From an uncultured Acidimicrobiaceae bacterium (GTDB lineage Bacteria > Actinomycetota > Acidimicrobiia > Acidimicrobiales > RAAP-2): 10,220 nucleotides of DNA. Below are positions 1 through 6,028 of the stretch, in pieces. Each line of letters begins with the position of its first letter. The stretch's first letter is position 1. The stretch spans positions 1-10,220 of the forward strand of contig CALAYR010000133.1 of the NCBI GenBank assembly GCA_937894805.1. The letters run 5' to 3'. Under the pieces are notes generated by a model. The model had not been told where the DNA came from and searched no databases. It saw only the letters and a program-made list of their open reading frames with translations. Both the position numbers and the translations under genes were made by a program.

Positions 1-263
1 ATCTCCTCGGCAGAGGCCGAACCTATCCCCCAGACATCGGCCCATGCACGTATGGGTTCGACTAGTGCTTCGCGAGCGCGCGCCGTTAAGAGCTTCGAGT
101 CCTGAAGTCCAGCAGGAATATCCCTTGCGCTCTGAATACCCACAGCGCCGACTGTTACGGGGCCAGCGTACGCCCCTCGGCCAACTTCGTCGATCCCCAC
201 GACCAGACTTCCACCCTGCAGAAATTGGGACTCGAAGTCCAACGTTGGGTGCATGCGAACCAT
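1..263 (-). CDS. rnhB: Ribonuclease HII, N-terminal part (partial)
   Basis: RNase HII cleaves the RNA strand of RNA/DNA hybrids and incises at misincorporated ribonucleotides in the cytoplasm. The 87 visible residues carry the family hallmark VVGIDEVGRGAYAGPV at residues 21-36, with the first catalytic acids D25 and E26. They also contain the DSKLLT motif (55-60) and the ASAEE segment (83-87) just before the window edge. The remaining two thirds, including the later catalytic Asp residues, lie outside. The ATG at 263 is the first start after an in-frame TAG. The next ATG, three codons in, is possible. A TAGGCT hexamer ends exactly six bases upstream, and GGAG sits only two bases from the ATG, so either a leaderless transcript or a very close Shine-Dalgarno is possible. 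The gene is divergent from cofC across 91 bp. Family assignment is firm. Confidence 0.95.
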   Translation of the reverse strand, partial: MVRMHPTLDFESQFLQGGSLVVGIDEVGRGAYAGPVTVGAVGIQSARDIPAGLQDSKLLTARAREALVEPIRAWADVWGIGSASAEE

Positions 264-269
264 TTCTCC

Positions 270-275
270 AGCCTA
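270..275 (-). promoter_or_regulatory. Candidate -10 element (TAGGCT) of leaderless rnhB
   Basis: On the minus strand TAGGCT matches the actinobacterial TAnnnT -10 pattern and is followed by exactly six bases (GGAGAA) and the rnhB ATG. Transcription would then begin at or next to the start codon. The same ten bases, TAGGCTGGAG, precede the dxs start with identical spacing. No clear -35 is seen. The GGAG could instead be a ribosome site. Confidence 0.45.
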
Positions 276-354
276 CGAAGTACCACTAATAGAGTGGCGC
301 CATGTCATCGTCGCGCGTAGTTGATTCGCTTCTTGCTCGCCTCGATGTTCACCG

Positions 355-918
355 ATGACAACTTCAGCTCGTAACCGGATCGCGTTAATACCGCTCAAGT
401 CGTTTGCGACTGCCAAGCAACGCTTGCGGGTGCAGCTCAGCGATACGGCCACCGCGGCATTGGTTGAACGGCTAGCTCTTGGAGTAATCGTCGCCACCGA
501 GCCGCTCCCTACGTGGATTGTCACCGATGACGTTGAAATCGAAGCATTCGCCGCTCACCATGGAGTTACCTCATTCCACCCATCTCGACCTGGACTCAAC
601 GAGGGAATCCAAGAGGCGTACCATGCGGCTCATCAAGAGTTTGCTCACGCCGTGATCATTCATGCCGATCTCGCCCAACCGCACCATCTAGGTCAGTTTG
701 ATTTTCCTGAAGGCATCACGTTGTTCACTGACCACCTGGGCCTCGGGACCAATGTTTTGGCTCTACCCACTGGATTGGAGTTCGTATTTCGCTACGGCTC
801 CGATTCCGCCCGTAGTCACGTCACCGAAGGTCGGCGACTCGGCTTCGAACCTCAAATCATCAATGACTCTCCGTGGCGTTTTGATATTGACTCCCCCGAA
901 GATCTCTCAAGCATCTAG
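355..918 (+). CDS. cofC: 2-phospho-L-lactate/phosphoenolpyruvate guanylyltransferase (CofC/FbiD)
   Basis: CofC/FbiD transfers GMP from GTP to 2-phospho-L-lactate or, in many actinobacteria, phosphoenolpyruvate. This makes the activated intermediate that CofD/FbiA joins to the deazaflavin Fo during coenzyme F420 synthesis. The 187-residue cytosolic protein shows the nucleotidyltransferase-like fold of the family. Visible motifs are the N-terminal IPLKSFATAKQRL (12-24), GLNEGIQ (80-86), the metal-site region HADLAQP (103-109), GLGTNVL (129-135), FRYGSDSARSH (145-155) and the C-terminal FDIDSPEDL (176-184). Length is slightly below the roughly 210 residues usual in the family. The ATG at 355 is the only start after an in-frame TGA at 322, and no good Shine-Dalgarno precedes it. 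It stands alone here; no other F420 genes are visible. Whether the substrate is phospholactate or PEP cannot be read from the sequence. Confidence 0.9.
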   Translation: MTTSARNRIALIPLKSFATAKQRLRVQLSDTATAALVERLALGVIVATEPLPTWIVTDDVEIEAFAAHHGVTSFHPSRPGLNEGIQEAYHAAHQEFAHAVIIHADLAQPHHLGQFDFPEGITLFTDHLGLGTNVLALPTGLEFVFRYGSDSARSHVTEGRRLGFEPQIINDSPWRFDIDSPEDLSSI

Positions 919-927
919 AGAATGAAA

Positions 928-955
928 AATGCGGGGACCCGAAGGTCCCCGCATT
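928..955 (-). terminator. Strong hairpin terminator between cofC and the lysine-rich gene
   Basis: A perfect 12-bp stem (928-939 with 944-955) encloses a four-base loop. Read on the minus strand the loop is TTCG closed by C-G, the especially stable UUCG tetraloop, and the stem is followed by ATTTTTCATT, a usable U-tract. It therefore best fits an intrinsic terminator for the lysine-rich gene ending at 981. It starts only 10 bp after the cofC stop and could also stop plus-strand transcription, although the bases after the stem on that strand (CATCGTCC) are not T-rich. Confidence 0.88.
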
Positions 956-980
956 CATCGTCCCGCAAGGGACAGAACAA

Positions 981-1154
981 CTACTTCTTCTTAGGAGCAG
1001 CCTTCTTGACAGCCTTCTTAGGAGCAGCCTTCTTTACGGCCTTCTTGACAGCCTTCTTAGGAGCAGCCTTCTTGACAGCCTTCTTAGGAGCAGCCTTCTT
1101 TACAGCCTTCTTGACAGCCTTCTTAGGAGCAGCCTTCTTTGTAGCAGTAGCCAC
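981..1154 (-). CDS. Small lysine/alanine/proline-rich histone H1-like basic protein
   Basis: A 57-residue protein made almost wholly of KKAAP and KKAV blocks: MATAT, then eleven KK-headed blocks, ending KKAAPKKK. It has 25 lysines, no acidic residue and no aromatic residue. This composition resembles the disordered C-terminal tails of actinobacterial HU (HupB) and eukaryotic histone H1, which bind DNA non-specifically and compact it. The same role is inferred here, but there is no folded HU domain. The start is GTG with a textbook AAGGAGG (1159-1165) four bases upstream. The stop TAG is followed within 26 bp by a strong terminator, so it is a monocistronic unit. Every lysine codon is AAG and nearly every alanine codon is GCT, unlike neighbouring genes. 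This fits either high expression or recent repeat expansion. Binding RNA or polyphosphate is an alternative role. Confidence 0.85.
   Translation of the reverse strand: MATATKKAAPKKAVKKAVKKAAPKKAVKKAAPKKAVKKAVKKAAPKKAVKKAAPKKK
1008..1139 (-). repeat. Tandem 66-bp duplication inside the lysine-rich gene
   Basis: Two adjacent 66-bp units (1074-1139 and 1008-1073) each encode the block order KKAAP, KKAV, KKAV, KKAAP, KKAV. Comparing codon by codon, they differ at one base (GCT versus GCC for one alanine). A partial third unit follows to 984. Such near identity suggests recent slippage or unequal exchange, so the length of this protein probably varies between related strains. Confidence 0.9.
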
Positions 1155-1158
1155 GTTC

Positions 1159-1165
1159 CCTCCTT
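1159..1165 (-). promoter_or_regulatory. Perfect ribosome binding site (AAGGAGG) deciding the GTG start
   Basis: Full anti-16S complementarity with four bases (GAAC) to the GTG at 1154. It fixes the start of the lysine-rich gene and implies strong translation. A TAACGT hexamer (1174-1179, minus) is a possible -10 that would give a leader of about a dozen bases, but no -35 supports it. Confidence 0.85.
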
Positions 1166-1342
1166 GGGAATAAACGTTAAATCAACTTGGCGTCGAGACT
1201 CACCCATTTGGTGCACCTCTACCACGCTGAAACGCGGACTCGGTTACGTACGTCCCTGTCTCACGGCAGTGTCGCACTAATCGCAGTACGCGGTCCACTG
1301 TGAACGAGAACATTTCCATGAAGCCATTAGCGCTTCAAGAAA

Positions 1343-2719
1343 ATGCGGAACCTCGTTCTCATAAGGACAACAAAAGTTGACTCTTTTTTCGATCAAAAGT
1401 CAAGCATTTACAAAAGCGACCGTTACGAACTCGGAATGGAATTTGGAAACTATCTCGGGCGAGGAAATTCAGGCGACGCATTCAGCGGCGCCGAGCGTTC
1501 AACACTCATACTCGGACCGTCGCGCAGCGGAAAAACATCCGCTCTTGTTGTTCCAAATCTCCTGATGACAACGCGTGCAGCAATTACCACTTCAACGAAG
1601 GACGATGTAGTGAAACTCCTCTCCACATCTCGACGCGATGTTCCGCAACTCATTTTTGATCCGAGTGGCACCGTGGATGCACCGCGTGGCACGACGGCAA
1701 TAAGTTTTTCACCCATTCGACTGGCACACACATGGGACGGGGCGCTGCTCACTGCTCGAAGTCTCGTCAACGCGCGTCAAGCACTTCAAGGCTCCCGCAA
1801 TCGCGACCATTGGGCCGAGCGAGCGAGTGCCCTTGTTGCGCCACTGATACACGCCGCCGCACTCAAAGGGTTGTCACTGAAGAGTTTCTCGCGCTCGATA
1901 GACCGTCACGATGGCGAAGAAGGTTTAGAAGTTCTACGAGCCCACTACAGCGATGACCATCAATCGATTGCCCTGCTTGAGGGAATCCTGGCTACCGACG
2001 ACCGAGAACGCTCGGGCATTTGGTCGACCGCTTCTGGCCTTCTTGATGGATTTCGAACCGATGCCGCCCAGCGAACGGCGAGATATCCCGAACTTGATGT
2101 TGCGGCCTTTCTGGAATCACGGTCTCAGCTCCATATTGTTGCGCCAAGTCGACATCAGAGCATTATGACCCCCTTGGTAGTGGGCTTAATTGAAGAGGTG
2201 GTTCACCGGACGTATCAGGATTTCCACCGAGGTGCTCGCCTGACTCTGGCTCTTGATGAGTTGGCGAACGTGGCGCCACTCCCTACGCTGCCATCAATCG
2301 TTTCCGAGGGTGGTGGCCAGGGGGTAATCACCATGGCCTGCCTGCAAGATTTAAGCCAAGCGCGTGCTCGATGGGGAGTCAGTGGTGAGTCGTTTCTTTC
2401 ACTTTTCCCCACTTCACTCGTACTACCCGGCATCGCGGATCGACCCACGCTCGAATTGCTCAGCGCACTCGGTGGTCGTAACGAACGAAGCCAAATCTCC
2501 CATTCCCTGGGTCGGCGGGGACGAATCACTGGTGGCGTACGAACTGAGCGCGAGCAGATGCGACTCACGCCTTCCGATGTAGCGCATGGTCGAAACGGGA
2601 TGGCCCTCGGGCTAGGACCCACGAAGGAGATGGAGTGGATACGGCTAACTCCCTACTTTCGCGATCAGCGTTTTGCGCGCTACCTAGATCGCTCGATTGA
2701 GCGCGGTCGTTCTCGTTGA
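1343..2719 (+). CDS. VirD4/TraG-like type IV coupling protein ATPase lacking membrane segments
   Basis: Coupling proteins are hexameric ATPases that bring relaxase-DNA complexes to a type IV secretion channel. This 458-residue protein has Walker A GPSRSGKT (58-65), a DPSG segment (107-110) typical of actinobacterial VirD4 relatives, Walker B TLALDELANVAPLPTLPSI (301-319, D305/E306), a glutamine-rich motif II region around MACLQDLSQ (332-340) and a TraG/TraD C-terminal region to about 440. Normal family members begin with two transmembrane helices. None is present here, and the ATPase core starts by residue 40, so the protein is probably soluble or needs a partner. ATG 1343 follows an in-frame stop at 1328 and lacks a clear ribosome site; ATG 1436 (M32) is an alternative that keeps the whole core. 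It converges with the relaxase and overlaps it by 40 bp. A genome-integrated or domesticated transfer role is inferred. Confidence 0.85.
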   Translation: MRNLVLIRTTKVDSFFDQKSSIYKSDRYELGMEFGNYLGRGNSGDAFSGAERSTLILGPSRSGKTSALVVPNLLMTTRAAITTSTKDDVVKLLSTSRRDVPQLIFDPSGTVDAPRGTTAISFSPIRLAHTWDGALLTARSLVNARQALQGSRNRDHWAERASALVAPLIHAAALKGLSLKSFSRSIDRHDGEEGLEVLRAHYSDDHQSIALLEGILATDDRERSGIWSTASGLLDGFRTDAAQRTARYPELDVAAFLESRSQLHIVAPSRHQSIMTPLVVGLIEEVVHRTYQDFHRGARLTLALDELANVAPLPTLPSIVSEGGGQGVITMACLQDLSQARARWGVSGESFLSLFPTSLVLPGIADRPTLELLSALGGRNERSQISHSLGRRGRITGGVRTEREQMRLTPSDVAHGRNGMALGLGPTKEMEWIRLTPYFRDQRFARYLDRSIERGRSR

Positions 2720-3744
2720 CGCCATGTACCCAAATCTTCGATGGCGATTGGTCGCGGACCGCGTTCTCGAACCAGGGCGCTCTGACGTGCCTCGATCACC
2801 CCAATTCGCCGCTCGGTCAACCCACGATCTGCAGCGAGTTCCGGATAGTGGAAATCAACGAACGCTTGGACGCCAGATGCCAACAGGCCCGAGGTGGCAG
2901 CGTTCGCCGTGGCTGCAACCAAATCACGACGAGCTACTCCAGTGGAACCCTCAACATGCGACCCAAATATCTGTTCGTCTATCGAATCGGCTCGGTTCGG
3001 TGGCTCCCGCATATGAATCTTCTCAAAGCGAAGTAGGTCGGACTCCCATTTGTTGACGATGCCCGAACGCGTCCAGGAGGTTTTTTGCGCCCCCCAGGTC
3101 CTGTCCCCCGGCCAGAGTGCTCGGTGCCCCTCATCGACCCCGTGAACCATGTCATGTCCACCGAGCGTTCTCCAGGCTTGACGCACCCCATAGCGATTGA
3201 TTCGGAGACGAAACTCCGCACGATATATCGCGTCCGCCGCGAGGAGATGCGCTGACAGTGCCTGGCGATTCAGAACCCGGGAACGATGGTCCGGCAAGGC
3301 ACCCACCAGGACGTGATCGTGTAGGTGGGGCTCACCGATTCGATTCACCCCGTGAGTGAAGGCGATGATTGAGGACCAGCGCCCGCGCTGCTCGATGCTC
3401 TCCCCGGCCATCTTGGTGTTCACGACAAGCGCTCGCTCTTCTAAGTAGCTAACCGCAGCCGCGACCGAAGCTCGATGATCGGCCACGAGGTGTCGTTGCT
3501 CCTCGGCCTCCCCCAGGGCCAGCAGAGCGGAGACCGGTCGGGGGGCCGCAATCACCAGGTCGTAGCCGACGATGCTGGCTCGAGCGGGAAGGCGCCATGT
3601 TCTTTCGAGCACCGAACTATCAAGAGGGCCATTTCCGCGAATCCAATAGCCCGGCGGCCCGGAGCGCACCCCATCGAGTTCCCGAGCCTTATCGCCGACG
3701 TAGTACGAGGCATCCAGTGAACGTCGAGGAAGAATGCGAATCAT
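2680..3744 (-). CDS. MOBF/TrwC-type relaxase, helicase-less
   Basis: TrwC relaxases nick oriT by tyrosine transesterification and stay bound to the 5' end of the transferred strand. The 354 residues match the relaxase domain alone. Visible features are the paired tyrosines Y14-Y15 in DASYYVGD, the GYDLVIAAPRPVSALLAL segment (60-77, family 'GyDltfsaPKSVS'), and the metal-binding triad region FTHGVNRIGEPHLHDH (129-144) with H131, H142 and H144. All catalytic positions I can identify are kept, so it looks active. The C-terminal RecD-like helicase of full TrwC/TraI (often about 1000 residues or more) is absent, and residues from about 270 onward are unassigned. The gene starts 21 bp after the WYL regulator and is probably co-transcribed with it. 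No Shine-Dalgarno is visible, and a UUCG hairpin ends on its ATG. The partner coupling ATPase is convergent. No oriT or secretion genes are seen. Confidence 0.85.
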   Translation of the reverse strand: MIRILPRRSLDASYYVGDKARELDGVRSGPPGYWIRGNGPLDSSVLERTWRLPARASIVGYDLVIAAPRPVSALLALGEAEEQRHLVADHRASVAAAVSYLEERALVVNTKMAGESIEQRGRWSSIIAFTHGVNRIGEPHLHDHVLVGALPDHRSRVLNRQALSAHLLAADAIYRAEFRLRINRYGVRQAWRTLGGHDMVHGVDEGHRALWPGDRTWGAQKTSWTRSGIVNKWESDLLRFEKIHMREPPNRADSIDEQIFGSHVEGSTGVARRDLVAATANAATSGLLASGVQAFVDFHYPELAADRGLTERRIGVIEARQSALVRERGPRPIAIEDLGTWRQRERPRSIERSR

Positions 3745-3757
3745 GGGCCGAAGCCCA
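3744..3757 (-). promoter_or_regulatory. UUCG-tetraloop hairpin ending on the relaxase start codon
   Basis: On the minus strand TGGGC-TTCG-GCCCA forms a 5-bp stem with a C(UUCG)G loop. The last paired base is the A of the relaxase ATG. In the WYL-relaxase mRNA this would sequester the initiation region. There is no U-tract, so it is not an intrinsic terminator. A role in damping or coupling relaxase translation is inferred. Confidence 0.5.
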
Positions 3758-3765
3758 ACGGTCGC

Positions 3766-5739
3766 CTAGAGCTTGAGTCGCTGCACGAGGTCCTGTGCGA
3801 AGGCACTACCCGAGCGCGGAGTGGCGTCGCGAAGAACACTTGCGTGAGGTCCCGACATCGCCAATCGGCGGTCAAGGAATCCCTGGTTGGCAATCAATAC
3901 CTCGATGACGTGAACACCTTCGAGAACTTCGGGATCAATCGCCGCTCGAGGCAGATTTTCCCAGACCGGCAGTGCTCGCTCACTTACGGCAACGAGAACT
4001 TTGGTGGCGCCTGCAAGCATCTTGTCAAGCCATGGGCCCTCGTTGTCTTCGGGGATTTGCCCCGAGAAGGGCTCCCCGAGAGAGATGCCCCATACTCGTG
4101 ACAGGTTGTAGGTCCGATACACCGGCACGTCAGTCGAGACATCCACACCCCGCATGTAGCGCTCACCGAGAACCATCTGGATTTCCGTTGGAACCACGGG
4201 TCGGTCGGACGGCTCACTCGAACCTTCAGCCTGATAGTTCAGATGAACAACGGTGGACCCGAGAGCCTGTTCGATGATGTCAACGAATGGCGTCGTCGGC
4301 GAGTAAACGGTCACGCCGATATCGGTAGCACCGTGAATCTTGGTTCGGAGAGAGTCGTACAGCGCTGAGGCCTCAGGATTCAAGCCCAGCGCCAAGATCT
4401 GCGACAGCATCAATTGGATGTCGAGAACTTCAGACCAGGTCAGAGGTGAGTCACCGCCGAATGAGGCGTTATTCGCGTTAATGACTGGCACATACATGGG
4501 ATTCAACTCATCCTCGAGGTCGCCAAATTCCACCGGTACCAGATATGCCGCATCATCGAGCGGGTCTCGAGCCATGATGGCCTTCGTCACGTTCTCTCTG
4601 ACAAATTCGATTGGCACCGAGAAGCGTTCAGCGAGATCGGATGCGTATAGTCCATCACTGTTCAAAATTGCCGAAATCATCGACAGCGTCTCAAGCAGTG
4701 CATTGTCGTAGAGGTCAAAGTCTGTAGAGAGTTTGAGCTTGGTCGCTTCGAGGCTCGAGCTGGGATTAACCCCCATCAGCCAAGACTTCAACGCACTCGC
4801 AAATTTGCGCGTAGTAATGATCTGGACGTGCGCAGCATGCGTCACGAAGAACTGAATTGCTCCATCTTCACTTTCAAAGACCATGCTGACCTTGGTGCCC
4901 TTAGTGGATTCGGCCATCTCGGCGACGGCGGCGCCAAACAACGTGCGGACATAGTTGGCAAAGGCCGTCGAGGTTACGAAGTCAACTCTCACTGCGTCCT
5001 GGTACTGCTGAGGTACCCACTGTTTGGCCTCTTCGACAAGGGCCGTTCCTAATTCAAACTTTTGCTCAACTTCCTTCGTCGCGAACTTAGGGACTGAGAG
5101 AACGCGATCCATAAGAAAGCCACGTATGGCACCCTTTGTCACGTCGTAGCCAACCACGTAGCGACGGTGACCCGACACGACAAACCGTAACGGAACGAAG
5201 GTTCGCGTCTCCACGCCTTTGCGACGCCAGCGGCCCGGCTTGGCAAACTCAAACGTGACTGCCCTCTTCTGCTGTTTAGCCAGGCCGAATGCAGCCGCCT
5301 TGGCACCGAAGCGACTCCCAGTGGCGCGTTGCATGGGCGCGGACTGGAGCAGCCCATTCGGCCCAAAGGGGCGACCAATCGAACATCGAAGCTCGAGTAG
5401 TAAACGACTCTCTTCGCTCGTCAGGTGTAGACCGCTCACCCACACGTGGGTTGGGTCAATCGTGTATCGACCCATCGTTTCGATAACTTCCACACCATTG
5501 TCGGCGAGGTCGTCGCGGTCTCGGTGAAACATCTGCCGGTAGGCCTCAACGCTCTTCCCGCCATACGCCAATTCTCGAAAGATGCGGCCATCTGCGCCTT
5601 CGCGGTCCTCCAGAAGCTGATCGACTATCTGCTCGAGCGTCAAACCCTGTCGGTCGCCAGAAGTGGTCCGCTTCAATAACAGTGAAAGTAAGTTTCGCTG
5701 GCGTGAGCCGCTCTTATCGATTTTCTGCTTACTCGCCAT
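3766..5739 (-). CDS. PafBC-like tandem HTH-WYL transcriptional regulator
   Basis: A 657-residue fused two-module regulator. Module 1 has an N-terminal winged-helix region (about 12-95; QRNLLSLLLKR, RDRDDLADNGVEVIE) and a WYL domain (about 160-215) with the motif written RYVVGYD (193-199) and RGFLMDRV (206-213). Module 2 repeats the plan: HTH-like segment about 345-400 (LYASDLAERFSVPIEFVREN) and a degenerate WYL domain about 475-556 (GERYMRGVD, YRTYNLSRVWGI). This is the architecture of PafB-PafC, the mycobacterial activator of the LexA-independent DNA-damage response; WYL domains of other family members are reported to bind single-stranded DNA. The usual pafA/proteasome neighbours are absent, so this is a divergent paralogue rather than canonical PafBC. 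ATG 5739 is preferred because GAGGAG lies five bases upstream; a 17-residue longer N-terminus would have no such site. It leads an operon with the relaxase. Confidence 0.82.
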   Translation of the reverse strand: MASKQKIDKSGSRQRNLLSLLLKRTTSGDRQGLTLEQIVDQLLEDREGADGRIFRELAYGGKSVEAYRQMFHRDRDDLADNGVEVIETMGRYTIDPTHVWVSGLHLTSEESRLLLELRCSIGRPFGPNGLLQSAPMQRATGSRFGAKAAAFGLAKQQKRAVTFEFAKPGRWRRKGVETRTFVPLRFVVSGHRRYVVGYDVTKGAIRGFLMDRVLSVPKFATKEVEQKFELGTALVEEAKQWVPQQYQDAVRVDFVTSTAFANYVRTLFGAAVAEMAESTKGTKVSMVFESEDGAIQFFVTHAAHVQIITTRKFASALKSWLMGVNPSSSLEATKLKLSTDFDLYDNALLETLSMISAILNSDGLYASDLAERFSVPIEFVRENVTKAIMARDPLDDAAYLVPVEFGDLEDELNPMYVPVINANNASFGGDSPLTWSEVLDIQLMLSQILALGLNPEASALYDSLRTKIHGATDIGVTVYSPTTPFVDIIEQALGSTVVHLNYQAEGSSEPSDRPVVPTEIQMVLGERYMRGVDVSTDVPVYRTYNLSRVWGISLGEPFSGQIPEDNEGPWLDKMLAGATKVLVAVSERALPVWENLPRAAIDPEVLEGVHVIEVLIANQGFLDRRLAMSGPHASVLRDATPRSGSAFAQDLVQRLKL

Positions 5740-5744
5740 CACTG

Positions 5745-5750
5745 CTCCTC
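5745..5750 (-). promoter_or_regulatory. Ribosome binding site (GAGGAG) deciding the WYL regulator start
   Basis: GAGGAG with a five-base spacer to ATG 5739. It argues against the longer in-frame reading up to 5790, whose extra 17 residues show no family similarity. Confidence 0.8.
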
Positions 5751-5799
5751 TAGCCAAACCCAACCACCGCTGCACCTGGCAACCCCGCAAAACTCAATC

Positions 5800-5809
5800 G
5801 TACCGGTAC
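5800..5809. promoter_or_regulatory. Perfect 10-bp palindrome GTACCGGTAC
   Basis: A perfect dyad about 60 bp upstream of the WYL regulator start. It would lie in the leader of that mRNA if transcription starts at the -10 around 5836-5843. It could be an operator. Alone it is only suggestive. Confidence 0.3.
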
Positions 5810-5815
5810 CCGAAA

Positions 5816-5843
5816 TTGAAGCCACCGGTTTCATGTCTATAGA
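5816..5843 (+). promoter_or_regulatory. Candidate divergent promoter with palindromic -10
   Basis: On the plus strand TTGAAG (5816-5821) is 16 bases before TATAGA (5838-5843), a fair sigma70-type pair aimed at the PH-like gene with a leader of about 180 bases. The -10 lies in the palindrome TCTATAGA (5836-5843), so TATAGA also reads on the minus strand toward the WYL regulator. That minus-strand promoter has no good -35; instead a YTTATCGMAC repeat (5860-5869) occupies the -35 position, as expected for an activator-dependent promoter. Predicted by eye only. Confidence 0.4.
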
Positions 5844-5859
5844 GGTCGAATTGGCAGCG

Positions 5860-5996
5860 TTTATCGCACGAAGCAACACGGCTGGGGAGTAAGCAGTATG
5901 CAGGAAATGAGCAGTCATTGGCGGTGTTTACTGCGACATAGTTCGATAAGAGACGGGGGTGCCTAAAAAATAATGGACGCGCCCGACTTATCGCAC
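5860..5996. repeat. Three copies of YTTATCGMAC in the divergent intergenic region
   Basis: TTTATCGCAC at 5860-5869 (plus), CTTATCGAAC at 5941-5950 (minus) and CTTATCGCAC at 5987-5996 (plus) share the pattern YTTATCGMAC. A partial copy (CTTATCGA) lies at 5713-5720 inside the WYL gene start. The copies are spread over 137 bp with two direct and one inverted. They may be binding sites for the adjacent WYL regulator or relaxase-associated sites; no function is proven. Confidence 0.5.
5898..5966 (+). CDS. Possible 22-residue leader ORF
   Basis: An ATG (5898) eight bases after GGGGAG opens a 22-codon frame ending at TAA 5966, reading MQEMSSHWRCLLRHSSIRDG then GA. It lies in the predicted leader of the PH-like gene, ending about 60 bp before it. 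No similarity is recognised. It contains one Cys and several Arg/Ser codons, so an attenuation-type leader is imaginable. It could equally be chance. Confidence 0.2.
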   Translation: MQEMSSHWRCLLRHSSIRDGGA

Positions 5997-6018
5997 TACG
6001 GTTGCATTGGCAACGACT

Positions 6019-6024
6019 GGGAGG
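6019..6024 (+). promoter_or_regulatory. Ribosome binding site (GGGAGG) of the PH-like gene
   Basis: GGGAGG four bases before ATG 6029, which decides against the upstream TTG. A 14-base hairpin (6001-6014) sits just before it and leaves the site itself unpaired. Confidence 0.75.
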
Positions 6025-6028
6025 TGGT

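Noticed and set aside
44..289. Plus-strand 81-codon open frame
   Set aside because: Antisense to rnhB, whose RNase HII motifs are unmistakable.
984..1139. Regular short repeats that look at first like a CRISPR or satellite array
   Set aside because: The repeats keep a codon frame, encode KKAAP/KKAV blocks and have no unique spacers.
922..1173. Plus-strand open frame of 83 codons rich in Phe/Leu/Ala across the repeat
   Set aside because: It is the antisense shadow of the lysine-rich gene (AAG becomes CTT), overlaps the terminator hairpin and has no ribosome site.
2697..3056. Two overlapping plus-strand frames after the ATPase gene
   Set aside because: Antisense to the relaxase 3' half with no recognisable protein features.
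5740..5790. 17-residue N-terminal extension of the WYL regulator
   Set aside because: The ribosome site GAGGAG points to ATG 5739; the extension has no similarity to the family.
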